Assembly (NCBI RefSeq): GCF_030433685.1
Contig: NZ_JAROCF010000001.1
Location: 3,410,001 to 3,474,000 of the forward strand
Reading direction: 5' to 3'
Source: Leifsonia williamsii
GTDB taxonomy: Bacteria > Actinomycetota > Actinomycetes > Actinomycetales > Microbacteriaceae
DNA length: 64,000 nt
How positions within the stretch are numbered: the stretch's first letter is position 1; every line of letters begins with the position of its first letter. Below the pieces are notes generated by a model. It had not been told where the DNA came from. It saw only the letters and a list, made by a program, of their open reading frames with translations, and did no database searches. The position numbers were made by a program, and so were the translations under genes. Shown here one piece after another: positions 28,231 through 36,623 of this stretch.

Positions 28231-28290
28231 AAATTACGCGACGTGACGGAGCGCGTGCGCCAGGGACCTCCATCCCGCATCCTGGAGCGC

Positions 28291-29676
28291 ATGACCCGGC
28301 AGATCCGTTTCAACGCCTTCGACATGAACTGCGTCGCCCACCAGTCCTCCGGCATGTGGCGGCACCCCGAGGACCAGGCCTGGCGCTACAAGGACCTCAC
28401 CTACTGGACAGAGCTCGCGAAGCTGCTCGAGCGCGGGAGGTTCGACGGCATCTTCATCGCCGACGTGCTCGGCACCTACGACGTCTACGGCGGCAGCAAC
28501 GAGGCGGCCATCCGGCACGGCGCGCAGGTGCCGGTGAACGACCCGATCCTCCTCGTCTCCGCGATGGCGCTGGTGACGGAGAACCTCGGCTTCGGCATCA
28601 CCGCCGGCACCGCGTACGAGCACCCGTACCCGTTCGCCCGCCGCATGTCGACACTCGACCACCTGACGAACGGGCGCGTCGGCTGGAACGTCGTCACCGG
28701 CTACCTGCCGTCCGCCGCCCGCAACATGGGTCACGACGACCAGTTGCAGCACGACGACCGCTACGACCACGCCGACGAGTACCTGGAGGTGCTCTACAAG
28801 CTGTGGGAGGGGTCGTGGGAGGACGACGCGGTGATCCGCGACCGCGAGTCCGGCGTCTTCACCGACCCGGCGAAGGTGCACGAGATCGGGCACCGGGGGA
28901 AGCACTTCACGGTCCCCGGGATCCACCTCTCCGAGCCGAGCCCGCAGCGCACGCCCGTGATCTACCAGGCCGGCGCCTCGAAGCGCGGCATCTCGTTCGC
29001 GGCCGAGAACGCCGAGGCCATCTTCGTCGCCGCATCCACCAAGGAGGGCCTGAAGCAGACCGTCGCCAAGCTGCGCGACGCGCTGGAGGCGGCCGGGCGC
29101 GACCGGTACGCCGCCCGCATCTACACCCTCCTCACGATCATCACCGACGAGACGAGCGAGAAGGCGCAGGCGAAGTTCGAGGACTTCCTGCAGTACACGA
29201 GCGACGAGGGCGCTCTGGTGTTCATGTCGGGCTGGATGGGCGTGGACCTGTCGCAGTACGACCTGGACGAGCCGATCGGCAACGTGGAGAGCAACGCCAT
29301 CCAGTCGGCGGTCGCCAACTTCCAGCGGCCCAACGAGGACGGCGGCGAGTGGACCGTGCGCGACATCGGCCGCAACGGCGCCATCGGCGGCCTGGGTCCC
29401 TTCATCGTCGGGTCGGCTTCCGAGGTCGCCGACCACCTGCAGGAGTGGGTGGAGGACACCGACGTCGACGGCTTCAACCTCGCCTACGCGATCACCCCGG
29501 GCACGTTCGAGGACGTCGTGGAGTTCGTCATCCCCGAGCTGCAGCGGCGCGGCGTCTACCCGACCGAGTACGAGCCGGGCACGCTGCGGAACAAGCTGCA
29601 CGGAGCGGGCGACCGGCTCCCGGAGGACCACCGCGGGGCGCGGTACAAGATCGGGGCTGCGCAGCAGGTGGTGTGA
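28291..29676 (+). CDS. LLM-class flavin monooxygenase (NtaA/SnaA/DszA type)
   Basis: The 461-aa protein is in the luciferase-like FMNH2-dependent monooxygenase group acting on nitrilotriacetate, dibenzothiophene sulfone or similar substrates. Landmarks: FNAFDMNCVAHQSSGMWRHP near residue 5, a LLERGRFDGIFIADVLG stretch near 45, TNGRVGWNVVTG near 125 and YQAGASKRGISFAAENAEA near 230. The length fits the NtaA family. ATG 28291 is chosen over GTG 28243 because the fold begins directly after it. The GntR and MFS genes follow on the same strand, suggesting uptake and oxidation of one compound. The flavin reductase is not in the window. Confidence 0.88.
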   Translation: MTRQIRFNAFDMNCVAHQSSGMWRHPEDQAWRYKDLTYWTELAKLLERGRFDGIFIADVLGTYDVYGGSNEAAIRHGAQVPVNDPILLVSAMALVTENLGFGITAGTAYEHPYPFARRMSTLDHLTNGRVGWNVVTGYLPSAARNMGHDDQLQHDDRYDHADEYLEVLYKLWEGSWEDDAVIRDRESGVFTDPAKVHEIGHRGKHFTVPGIHLSEPSPQRTPVIYQAGASKRGISFAAENAEAIFVAASTKEGLKQTVAKLRDALEAAGRDRYAARIYTLLTIITDETSEKAQAKFEDFLQYTSDEGALVFMSGWMGVDLSQYDLDEPIGNVESNAIQSAVANFQRPNEDGGEWTVRDIGRNGAIGGLGPFIVGSASEVADHLQEWVEDTDVDGFNLAYAITPGTFEDVVEFVIPELQRRGVYPTEYEPGTLRNKLHGAGDRLPEDHRGARYKIGAAQQVV

Positions 29677-29690
29677 CTCTGATCAGGCCA

Positions 29691-29720
29691 CGCCTTGCAC
29701 GCAAGCTTGCATGCAAGGCG
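29691..29720. promoter_or_regulatory. Near-perfect 30-bp palindrome, GntR operator
   Basis: Half-sites CGCCTTGCA and TGCAAGGCG flank a central GCAAGCTTGC; the whole 30-mer is self-complementary except one pair (29700/29711). The inner and outer parts repeat TTGCA/TGCAA, so two nested operators may exist. It ends one base before the -10 box of the GntR gene. Confidence 0.85.
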
Positions 29721-29726
29721 TAGACT
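29721..29726 (+). promoter_or_regulatory. -10 hexamer of the GntR/MFS operon (leaderless)
   Basis: TAGACT directly abuts the 30-bp palindrome and ends six bases before ATG 29733, so transcription should start at the initiation codon. No ribosome-binding site is present. Autoregulation by the GntR protein is likely. Confidence 0.65.
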
Positions 29727-29732
29727 GGCCGC

Positions 29733-30350
29733 ATGATCCCCGCCGCCGAGCACGCGTACGCCCACACCAAGCACCTCATCCTCTCGGGGGAGGCGCCGGG
29801 CGGCACGCTGCTCAGCGAGGCGCAGCTCGGGGCGGAGATCGGCGTGAGCCGCACCCCGGTGCACGAGGCGTTCCTCCGGCTCGCGGCGGAGGGGCTGCTC
29901 ACGCTCGAGCCGCGGCGCGGAGCGGTCGTCGTGCCGATGTCACCGCGCGAGGCGCAGAACGTGCTCGACCTGCGCGAGGCGATCGAGGCGACCGCGGCGC
30001 GACGGGTGCTGGACGGTGGAGGCGACGACACCCTCCTCGCCGCCCTGGAGGAGGCGCTCGCCGAGCAGCGGACCGCCCTCGCGGCCGGCGACGTCGAGCG
30101 GTTCGTCGAGGCCGACCAGTGGTTCCACGCGGCCGTGGTCGACGGGTCCGGCAATGACCTGGCCGGGCACTTCTACGGGCTGCTCCGCGATCGGCAGCAG
30201 CGCATCCGCCACCAGCTCTTCCGGGTGCAGCCGGGCACGCTGGCCGACTCGCTCGCCGATCACGAGGCCATGCTCGGCGCCCTGCGCTCCGGCGGCGACT
30301 ACGCCGGCCTGCTGCGCACGCACATCGCCCGCAACCAGGGCGCACTGTGA
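29733..30350 (+). CDS. GntR-family regulator, FCD (FadR) subgroup
   Basis: The 205-aa protein has an N-terminal winged HTH (LSEAQLGAEIGVSRTPVHEA near residue 27, LLTLEPRRGAVVVP near 52) and a C-terminal all-helical FCD domain with metal/ligand-type residues (DLREAIEATAARRV near 78, ADQWFHAAVVD near 127, DHEAMLGAL near 176). The 30-bp palindrome directly upstream is its likely operator. It is coupled to the MFS gene by a GTGA overlap. The effector is probably the substrate of the neighbouring monooxygenase or transporter. Confidence 0.92.
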   Translation: MIPAAEHAYAHTKHLILSGEAPGGTLLSEAQLGAEIGVSRTPVHEAFLRLAAEGLLTLEPRRGAVVVPMSPREAQNVLDLREAIEATAARRVLDGGGDDTLLAALEEALAEQRTALAAGDVERFVEADQWFHAAVVDGSGNDLAGHFYGLLRDRQQRIRHQLFRVQPGTLADSLADHEAMLGALRSGGDYAGLLRTHIARNQGAL

Positions 30351-31564
30351 GCCGCGCCGCGCAGAGGGCGCCGTGGCGCCCCGTGTTCGTCGTGATGTTC
30401 CTGTGCTCGTGGTGCGGCAACCAGTTCAGCCCGCTGCTGCTCATGTACAAGGACGTGCAGCACTACTCCGAGCTCACGGTCAACATGTTCCTCGGCGTCT
30501 ACGTGCTCGGGCTGGCCCCCGCGCTGCTCGTCGCCGGCGCGCTGTCCGATCGGCACGGCCGCCGGCCACTGATGCTCGCCGGCGTGATCACCGCATTGCT
30601 CGCCAGCGGGAGCCTCGCCTTCGGCGCCCTCGGCCCCGCGCCCATCTACGCCGGCCGGCTGCTCTCCGGGATCACGGTCGGCATCGCCATGGCGGTCGGG
30701 ACCAGCTGGATGAAGGAGCTGTCGTCGCCCGGCCACGAGCCCGGCGTCGACACGGCGGCCGGGGCGCGGCGCGCCTCCCTCGCCTTCACCCTCGGCTCGG
30801 CGACCGGGGCCCTGGTGGCCGGAGGGATCGCGCAGTTCACCGCGTTCGGCGAGGAGCTGCCGTTCGTCGTCCACATCGTGCTGACGCTGCCCGCGCTCTG
30901 GCTGGTGCTGCGGGTTCCGGAGACCTCGACCAGCGGCGGCGAGCGCGGTCCGCTGATCACCCAGCTGCGCGTGCCGGCGGCCGGGCACAGGCGGTTCACG
31001 CGGGTGGTGCTGATCGCCGCGCCGTGGATCTTCGCCGCCGCCGCGCTCGCCTACGGGTACCTGCCGGTGCTGCTCGGCGACCGCACGGGGTCGTGGGGGC
31101 TCGGCTACGCGACCCTGCTGACCGTCATCGCGCTCGGGATGGCGTCCCTGGTGCAGCCGATCGCCAAGCGTCTCCACACCGTCTCCAGCGCGCGCGGCCT
31201 GGTCTCGGCGCTGGCGATCATGGCGGTCGGGCTCGCGGTGCTGACCGGTGCGGTCGCCGCCCGGTCGCTGCTGCTCGGGCTCGCCGCCGCGGTCGTGCTG
31301 GGAGCGGGGATGGGCGTCGCGCTCGTCTCCGGTCTGCTGGAGGTGCAGCGCATCGCCTCGCCGCGGGATCTCGCGGGGCTCACCGGCGTCTTCTACGCGG
31401 TCGCGTACGCCGGGTTCCTGCTGCCGACGCTGATGGCCGCGCTGACACCGCCGCTGCCGACGCTCGTGCTGCTCGCGGCTGTGGTCGTGCTCGCGGTGCT
31501 GTCAGCGCTCGCGCTGCTCCCCGCCTCCACCCGCCACCTCCCGCACACGCCCCTCGCCGAGTAG
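30347..31564 (+). CDS. MFS transporter
   Basis: The 405-aa major facilitator has 12 predicted helices and the loop 2-3 signature GALSDRHGRRPLML near residue 63 (family GxLaDrxGrkxxl). FVVMFLCSWCGNQFSPLLLM forms the first helix. A cytoplasmic loop near 195-210 separates the halves. Start GTG 30347 overlaps the GntR stop, so the regulator and carrier are co-translated. Its stop is the first base of a long inverted repeat. The substrate is unknown but probably the compound sensed by the adjacent GntR protein. Confidence 0.87.
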   Translation: MSRAAQRAPWRPVFVVMFLCSWCGNQFSPLLLMYKDVQHYSELTVNMFLGVYVLGLAPALLVAGALSDRHGRRPLMLAGVITALLASGSLAFGALGPAPIYAGRLLSGITVGIAMAVGTSWMKELSSPGHEPGVDTAAGARRASLAFTLGSATGALVAGGIAQFTAFGEELPFVVHIVLTLPALWLVLRVPETSTSGGERGPLITQLRVPAAGHRRFTRVVLIAAPWIFAAAALAYGYLPVLLGDRTGSWGLGYATLLTVIALGMASLVQPIAKRLHTVSSARGLVSALAIMAVGLAVLTGAVAARSLLLGLAAAVVLGAGMGVALVSGLLEVQRIASPRDLAGLTGVFYAVAYAGFLLPTLMAALTPPLPTLVLLAAVVVLAVLSALALLPASTRHLPHTPLAE

Positions 31565-31631
31565 CCGCCGAGTACGCGGAAAATGCTCCCTGAGATCGAT
31601 CCCGGGGAGCATTTTCCGCGTACTCGGCGGC
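31564..31631. terminator. Perfect 27-bp inverted repeat between convergent genes
   Basis: Arms 31564-31590 and 31605-31631 are exactly complementary (27 of 27 bases, starting GCCGCCGAGTACGCGG), with a 14-base loop. The repeat begins at the last base of the MFS stop and ends 20 bases before the stop of the convergent maltokinase. It would serve as a bidirectional terminator, although its length and perfection exceed ordinary terminators and no U-run follows. Confidence 0.85.
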
Positions 31632-31650
31632 TGGGGTCTCGGCGGCCGCC

Positions 31651-33000
31651 TCAGCCGACCTGCTGCGCCGAGAGGAGGCGCTGCACGGCCGTGAACGGGA
31701 TCGGGATCCACGCCGGGCGATGCCTGGCCTCGTAGAGGATCTCGTACACCGCCTTGTCGAGCTCGAACGCGTCGAGCAGCCGCTGGTGGTCGTGCAGCTC
31801 CGTGCCGACGACCGACGCGTACCCGTCGAGGTACGCCTGCCGCGCCCGCGCCGCCCACGCCGAGGCGTCGACGGGAGGCTGCCGCTGGGCCAGCGAGCCC
31901 GCGACGTAGTCGAACGAGCGCAGCATCCCCGCGACGTCGCGCATGGTCGCGTCGGGCAGCGAGCGCTCGGCGAGCGGCCGCAGCGGCTCGCCCTCGAAGT
32001 CGATGAACTGCCAGCCGCGCTCCCCCGAGTGCAGCACCTGGCCGAGGTGGAGGTCGCCGTGGATGCGCTGCAGCGTCGGCAGCGGCCCCGCGGCGGCCGA
32101 CTCGTAGACCGCGGCGATGCCCGCCCGCAGCTCGCCGACCTCCGGCACCTCCGTGGTGGTCAGCGTGAGCCGCCGGAACATGCCGTCGAGGGCCTGGGCG
32201 ATGTCCTCCTGCTCGGCCTCCCTGGTCGGCAGGGCGCTCGCCATGAGGCGGTGCAGCTCGGCCGTGCCGCGGCCGAGGTCGTAGGCGCGGTCGGCGAAGT
32301 CCTCGCCGCGCTCGGCGGCGTCGACCGCGAGCTCCCAGCCGTCCTCGGCGCCGGGGACGAAGTCCTGCACCAGCGCCAGCTCCCCGTGCGCGGCGCCCTG
32401 GCCGGAGGGCGCCGGCCAGCTGCCGCTCAGCCAGCCGAGCAGTGCAGGGGTGCGGCGCGAGCCGCCCTGCGTCAGGGCGGCCAGGGTGGAGATGTCGGGG
32501 TTCTCGCCGTCCTGCACCACGCGGAACACCTTGATCAGCGTGAGCCGGCCGTCGTCGAGCTCGGCGACGATGGAGGTGTTGGACTGCTCCCCGGTCAGCC
32601 GGCGCGAGGAGCGCACCGCGATCGTGCCGCCCAGCGTGTGGCCCTGCGCGTGCGCGTCCCGCCCCTCGGTGCGGGCGGCGCCGCCCATCAGCGCGGCGAG
32701 CGCCGACACGTACGCCTCCTCGGCGGGGCCGTCGTAGAGGTGGCGGCCTCCCGCCTCGCCGATGAAGGCGGCGGGGTCGCCGTCGCGGTCGTCGCGCGCG
32801 ACGACGGGCACCTGGTAGACGCGCGGGGTGCGCGGCGCGTCGTCGGCGAAGAAGTGGGTCACGATGCGGACGCCGGCGTCCGCGGGCTCGGGCTCGGTCT
32901 CGAAGGAGGCGAGGAGGCGCAGCTTCGGTTCGACGCTCTTCGTCGAGTACCACCGCTGGCGGCGCATCCACGTGCCGACGAGCTCCGTCAGTTCGGTCAT
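31651..33000 (-). CDS. Maltokinase-like phosphotransferase
   Basis: The 449-aa protein has an N-terminal cap (MTELTELVGTWMRRQRWYST, typical for actinobacterial maltokinase) and a C-terminal APH-like kinase core with RIHGDLHLGQVLH near residue 318 and FIDFEGEP near 338, followed by RPLAERSLPDATMRDVAGML. It should phosphorylate maltose to maltose-1-phosphate for the GlgE alpha-glucan pathway. No treS, glgE or glgB is in the window, so the assignment rests on domain order. ATG 33000 begins exactly at the cap motif. The gene is apparently monocistronic. Confidence 0.85.
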   Translation of the reverse strand: MTELTELVGTWMRRQRWYSTKSVEPKLRLLASFETEPEPADAGVRIVTHFFADDAPRTPRVYQVPVVARDDRDGDPAAFIGEAGGRHLYDGPAEEAYVSALAALMGGAARTEGRDAHAQGHTLGGTIAVRSSRRLTGEQSNTSIVAELDDGRLTLIKVFRVVQDGENPDISTLAALTQGGSRRTPALLGWLSGSWPAPSGQGAAHGELALVQDFVPGAEDGWELAVDAAERGEDFADRAYDLGRGTAELHRLMASALPTREAEQEDIAQALDGMFRRLTLTTTEVPEVGELRAGIAAVYESAAAGPLPTLQRIHGDLHLGQVLHSGERGWQFIDFEGEPLRPLAERSLPDATMRDVAGMLRSFDYVAGSLAQRQPPVDASAWAARARQAYLDGYASVVGTELHDHQRLLDAFELDKAVYEILYEARHRPAWIPIPFTAVQRLLSAQQVG

Positions 33001-33105
33001 GCCTGAACCGTACGCCCGCCTCCCCCGATCTGAGGAGGCCCTTGCGGAACCCACAGGATCACGGCACGCGGGTCCCAGCGCAGGCGGCGGCGCGCGCCCG
33101 GCGCT

Positions 33106-34644
33106 TCAGCGGGTGCCGAGCGCCACCCCGCGGGCCGCGAGGAACGGCAGCGGGTCGATCTGCACCCCGTTCACCCGCACCTCGAAGTGGAGGTGGCAGC
33201 CGGTGGAGGCGCCGGTGGTCCCGACCTGCGCGATGGGCTGCCCGGCGGCGACCTGCTGGCCGACGGTCACGCCGATGCCGCCGTCGCGGATGTGCCCGTA
33301 GGCCGTCTGCACCCCGCCGCCCTGGTCGATCAGCACGAAGTTGCCGTAGGAGCCGTTCGGGCCGGCCGCGACGACCGTGCCGGCCGCGGCCGCCGAGATG
33401 GTGGTGCCGCAGGCCGCGCCGACGTCGTCGCCCGGGTGGAAGAGCGCGGTCCCGGCGGGCCGCGACGGCCGCGGCCCGAAGCCGTCGGTGAGCGAGCCGT
33501 GCACCGGGAGCGCCCAGCCCGATCCGGCGGGTGCGGCGCCGGGGTCGACGGTCAGCGCCTGCCAGCCGCCCGCCGCCGAGAGCACGGTCGGCAGGGAGGC
33601 AAGGGCCGTCGCGGCCAGGTCGACCTGCGTCTGCGCGGCGGCGACCGCCTGCTCGCTGGAGGCGGTATCGATCGCGCCGACGGCCTCCGTCGCCTGGGAG
33701 GCCTTCTGCGCCAGGTCGTCGGCCCGCTCGGCGTCGGCGGACGCGGCGCGGAGGGCGGCGTCACGGTCCGCGGAGAGCGTGCGCAACCGGTCGACGGCGC
33801 CCAGCTTGATGAGGAGGTCGCCGCCGGGCGCGCTCAGCGCCGCGGCCAGCGGGTCGGGGCCGGGGAGCCCCGGCTTGCCCGCGCTGCGCAAGAGCGCGGT
33901 GGCGAACGCCGCCGACGCCGTCGCCGTCTCGCGCGCATCGGCGGCCTGCGCGGCGAGCTGGTCGGCGGCGGCCTGGGCGCGCTCCCGCTCGCGCTCGGCG
34001 CCGCGCGACTGCTCGGTGGCGTCGGCGAGCGCCTGCTGGGCCTGCGCGAGGTCGCTGGCCAGCTCGGACGCGCGCTGCACCTCCACGGGGTCGATCGTGT
34101 TCCCGGCCGGGAGGTCGGGGGCGACGAGCGGGACCTCATCGGTCGGCGGCGGGGCGGCGGGGGCGGGGGTGCTCGGGGCGGGCGTCGGCGTGGGCGTCGG
34201 AGTCGGCTTGGGGGTGGTCGACGGGGTCGGGGTGGGTGTCGGAGTCGGAGTGGGTGTCGGAGTCGGAGTGGGTGTCGGAGTCGGCGTCGGCGTGGGAGTC
34301 GGGGTCGGAGTGGGCGTGGGCGTGGGAGTCGGCGTGGGTGTCGGCGTCCCGTCGCCGCCCTGGTCGCCGTCCCCGTCCCCGTCGTCGCCGTCACCCTTCG
34401 GAGTCGGAGTCGGAGTCGGAGTCGACTGCTCCCCCGTCTCCGCGCACCCCGGCTGCTCGCACGTCGTCGCGGTGGCGGCCTGCGGAGCTGCGAGCACCCC
34501 GACCGCGAGCACGACGGCGGCGAGCGACGACAGGAGCCGTCCGGCACCAGGCGGGCGCCCGAGTGGCGTGAGCCGTGCGGGATCGACGCGGCGCGGTCGT
34601 CCGCGTCGTGCATCCTTCCCGAAGCCTGGGAGTGCGTTCCGCAT
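33106..34644 (-). CDS. Secreted M23-family metallopeptidase with Pro-Thr linker
   Basis: The roughly 512-aa protein has a basic N-terminus and a signal/anchor helix ([18 protein letters not shown] near residue 38), two closely spaced cysteines, an acidic Gly/Asp stretch, then a Pro-Thr repeat of about 50 residues. A coiled-coil rich in Ala, Glu and Gln follows (about 185-330), and the C-terminal M23 domain has HPGDD, YGH and HLHFEVRVN zinc-ligand motifs. It is an exported cell-wall endopeptidase or an activator of one, by the usual coiled-coil plus M23 layout. GTG 34650 two codons upstream is an alternative start. The DNA of the linker is a near-perfect hexamer repeat. Confidence 0.87.
   Translation of the reverse strand: MRNALPGFGKDARRGRPRRVDPARLTPLGRPPGAGRLLSSLAAVVLAVGVLAAPQAATATTCEQPGCAETGEQSTPTPTPTPKGDGDDGDGDGDQGGDGTPTPTPTPTPTPTPTPTPTPTPTPTPTPTPTPTPTPTPTPTPSTTPKPTPTPTPTPAPSTPAPAAPPPTDEVPLVAPDLPAGNTIDPVEVQRASELASDLAQAQQALADATEQSRGAERERERAQAAADQLAAQAADARETATASAAFATALLRSAGKPGLPGPDPLAAALSAPGGDLLIKLGAVDRLRTLSADRDAALRAASADAERADDLAQKASQATEAVGAIDTASSEQAVAAAQTQVDLAATALASLPTVLSAAGGWQALTVDPGAAPAGSGWALPVHGSLTDGFGPRPSRPAGTALFHPGDDVGAACGTTISAAAAGTVVAAGPNGSYGNFVLIDQGGGVQTAYGHIRDGGIGVTVGQQVAAGQPIAQVGTTGASTGCHLHFEVRVNGVQIDPLPFLAARGVALGTR
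34150..34430. repeat. Short tandem repeat encoding the Pro-Thr linker
   Basis: GTCGGA/GTGGGT-type hexamers (complement of Pro-Thr codons) repeat tens of times inside the M23 gene. Copy number may vary between strains by slippage; all units preserve frame. Confidence 0.85.
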
Positions 34645-34758
34645 GGTCACGCGGGAGCCGGCGGTCGCCGGACGACCCGTGTGAAGATGCTCTCACCCTG
34701 TACGCGGTACGACAAGGAGCGGGGTGCCGATCGGATGCGTCTTTCAGCCTCCACACGC

Positions 34759-34764
34759 TAGCGT
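34759..34764 (+). promoter_or_regulatory. -10 hexamer of lepB
   Basis: TAGCGT ends eight bases before GTG 34773, predicting a leader of a few bases or none. No ribosome-binding site is visible. Confidence 0.5.
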
Positions 34765-34772
34765 GATCAGTT

Positions 34773-35501
34773 GTGACCGACACGACCGCGACCGCACGCC
34801 CTCGCCGCTCCTCTCGTCGTTCGGGCTGGAAGTCGCTGCTGCGCGATGTGGTCGTCATCGTCGTCGTCGCCGTCCTGGTCTCGTTCCTGATCAAGACGTT
34901 CGTGGCGCGCTCCTTCTACATCCCCTCCGGGTCGATGGAGAACACGCTGCAGATCAACGACCGCATCATCGTGAACGAGCTGCAGCCGAAGGTGTTCCCG
35001 CTGGAGCGGGGCGATGTCGTCGTGTTCAAGGATCCGGGCGGCTGGCTGCCCCCGGCGCCCCCGGCGACCGGCAACGCGTTCCAGCAGGGCGTCGGCGCGG
35101 TGCTCGACTTCGTCGGCCTCGGCGCCTCGGACAGCGACCAGCACCTGGTGAAGCGCCTCATCGGGCTCCCGGGTGACACGATCAGCTGCTGCAACGCGCT
35201 CGGTCAGATGAGCGTCAACGGCGTCCCGCTGAAGGAGCCGTACGTGCTCCTCCCCGCCGGAACGCAGGCGGTCTCGGGCAAGCCCTTCACGGTCACGGTC
35301 CCCGACGACAGCGTCTGGGTCATGGGCGACAACCGCTACAACTCCGCCGACTCCCGCTACCACATGGACGACCCGGGCAAGGGCTTCGTGCCGCTCAGCG
35401 ACGTCGTCGGCAAGGCCTTCGTCATCAGCTGGCCCGCGAGCCACTGGATCTGGCTCGACGACTACCCGGACGTGTTCCGCGGAGTCGAGCGCGAGGACTA
35501 G
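34773..35501 (+). CDS. lepB: Signal peptidase I
   Basis: The 242-aa type I signal peptidase has one N-terminal TM helix (residues 25-43), box B YIPSGSMENTL with catalytic Ser54, box D HLVKRLIGLPGD with catalytic Lys127, and box E VWVMGDNRYNSADSRY near 191. The active site faces outward and cleaves Sec/Tat signal peptides. A pair of adjacent cysteines (SCC) lies at 138-140, which is unusual for an exported loop. Start is GTG 34773 with a -10 box just upstream. Its stop lies 6 bases from the stop of the convergent siderophore protein. Confidence 0.96.
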   Translation: MTDTTATARPRRSSRRSGWKSLLRDVVVIVVVAVLVSFLIKTFVARSFYIPSGSMENTLQINDRIIVNELQPKVFPLERGDVVVFKDPGGWLPPAPPATGNAFQQGVGAVLDFVGLGASDSDQHLVKRLIGLPGDTISCCNALGQMSVNGVPLKEPYVLLPAGTQAVSGKPFTVTVPDDSVWVMGDNRYNSADSRYHMDDPGKGFVPLSDVVGKAFVISWPASHWIWLDDYPDVFRGVERED

Positions 35502-35506
35502 GCGAG

Positions 35507-36448
35507 CTAGTTCTCCGCCCGCCCCAGCCGCCAATACCCCATGAACGCGACGCGGTGGCGGTCGATGCCGTGGCCGCGCACGAGCAGGCGGCGGATCGCC
35601 TTGACCGCGGCCGACTCCCCCGCGACCCAGGCGTAGAAGCCGCCGGGCGCGTGCTCGGGGCTCTCCCAGAGGATCTCGCGGTCGATGTCCACGTCGGCGA
35701 GCCGCTGGCGGCGCGGGGCGGCGGCCGAGGCGACGACCTCGGGGTTGGCGGCCAGCCACTGCTCGACCGCGGGCAGCAGCGCGGTGCCGGTCGGCGCCTC
35801 GCCGCGGGCGAGCCAGGTGATCGTCACGCCGGCGGGCGCGCGCAGCGGCTGGGCGTCCTCCGCAGAGGGCACCTCGATGAAGACGCGTGCGTGGCAGTCG
35901 GCCGGGCGCGACTCCAGGATCGCGGCGATGGCGGGCGTGGCCGTCTCGTCACCCGCCAGCAGCAGCTCGGTGCAGTCGCCGGGGCGCCAGTCGATGCCGG
36001 AGCCGCGGACCGGGCTGCGGGAGTCGGGGCCGACGATCACGAGCTCGTCGCCGGGGGCTGCGCCGAGCAGCCAGCGCGCGGCCGGGCCGCCGTCGCCGTG
36101 CGCGACGAAGTCGATGTCGACCCGGCGGTCGTCCGGGTCGGCCGTGCGCACCGTGTAGGTGCGGAACGGGTTGCGGCGGTCCTCCGGCAGCGCGCGCCAG
36201 CGGTCGTACCAGTCGCCCGCCGCGATCGACTCCTCGTCGTCGAAGCCGAGATCCGAGAACGTGCCGTCGGCCAGCGGGAAGAACAGCTTGATGCGCTGGT
36301 CCAGCCCCTCGGTGCCGAAGTGCTCGAACGCGTCGCAGCGGAAGCTCACCCGGGTGAAGTGCGGCGACAGGCTCCGGACGGCCACGACCTCGGCGCGATA
36401 GGGGCGGTAGGCGGGACGCTCGAGGCGGGGCGGGGCGATGATGGTCAC
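35507..36448 (-). CDS. Siderophore-interacting protein (ferric-siderophore reductase)
   Basis: The 313-aa protein has the SIP/ViuB architecture: FAD-binding N-terminal barrel with RTYTVRTADPD near residue 96 and FVAHGDGGPAARWL near 115, then a SIP C-terminal domain with LLAGDETATPAIAAIL near 162 and YAWVAGESAAVKAIRR near 270. It reduces iron-loaded siderophores in the cytoplasm. The TAAGGTAAGCCTATACTTA box upstream matches the DtxR/IdeR consensus, so iron repression is expected. No siderophore ABC genes are adjacent. Confidence 0.92.
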   Translation of the reverse strand: MTIIAPPRLERPAYRPYRAEVVAVRSLSPHFTRVSFRCDAFEHFGTEGLDQRIKLFFPLADGTFSDLGFDDEESIAAGDWYDRWRALPEDRRNPFRTYTVRTADPDDRRVDIDFVAHGDGGPAARWLLGAAPGDELVIVGPDSRSPVRGSGIDWRPGDCTELLLAGDETATPAIAAILESRPADCHARVFIEVPSAEDAQPLRAPAGVTITWLARGEAPTGTALLPAVEQWLAANPEVVASAAAPRRQRLADVDIDREILWESPEHAPGGFYAWVAGESAAVKAIRRLLVRGHGIDRHRVAFMGYWRLGRAEN

Positions 36449-36509
36449 GCGGGCCGGATCCTCTCGGGTGCGCCGCGCACGGCGGAGCCGGGGCGGGTCG
36501 GATGGGAAC

Positions 36510-36528
36510 TAAGGTAAGCCTATACTTA
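36510..36528 (-). promoter_or_regulatory. DtxR/IdeR-type iron box
   Basis: TAAGGTAAGCCTATACTTA agrees with the 19-bp DtxR consensus at 14 positions, including the core GGT-A-G-CTA. The perfect hexamer arms GGTAAG and CTTACC (36513-36530) make it palindromic. It lies 62 bases before the siderophore-reductase ATG and may also affect the divergent carboxylesterase. Confidence 0.75.
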
Positions 36529-36623
36529 CCTGCCCCGGCCGTACCTCCGAGCTTCCTCCGAGCCGGGCGCAGGCGTGAAGCAGTCCCCATGACGCACCGG
36601 CCGCGAAGGGCCATGATCGTCGT

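Noticed and set aside
28058..28273. 71-codon minus-strand ORF overlapping the toxin start
   Set aside because: It runs through the toxin promoter region, has no ribosome-binding site, and shows no protein-like motif; another frame in the same stretch looks more natural.
34150..34430. Non-coding satellite or CRISPR-like repeat
   Set aside because: The hexamers are in frame within the M23 peptidase gene and encode a Pro-Thr linker typical of wall proteins.
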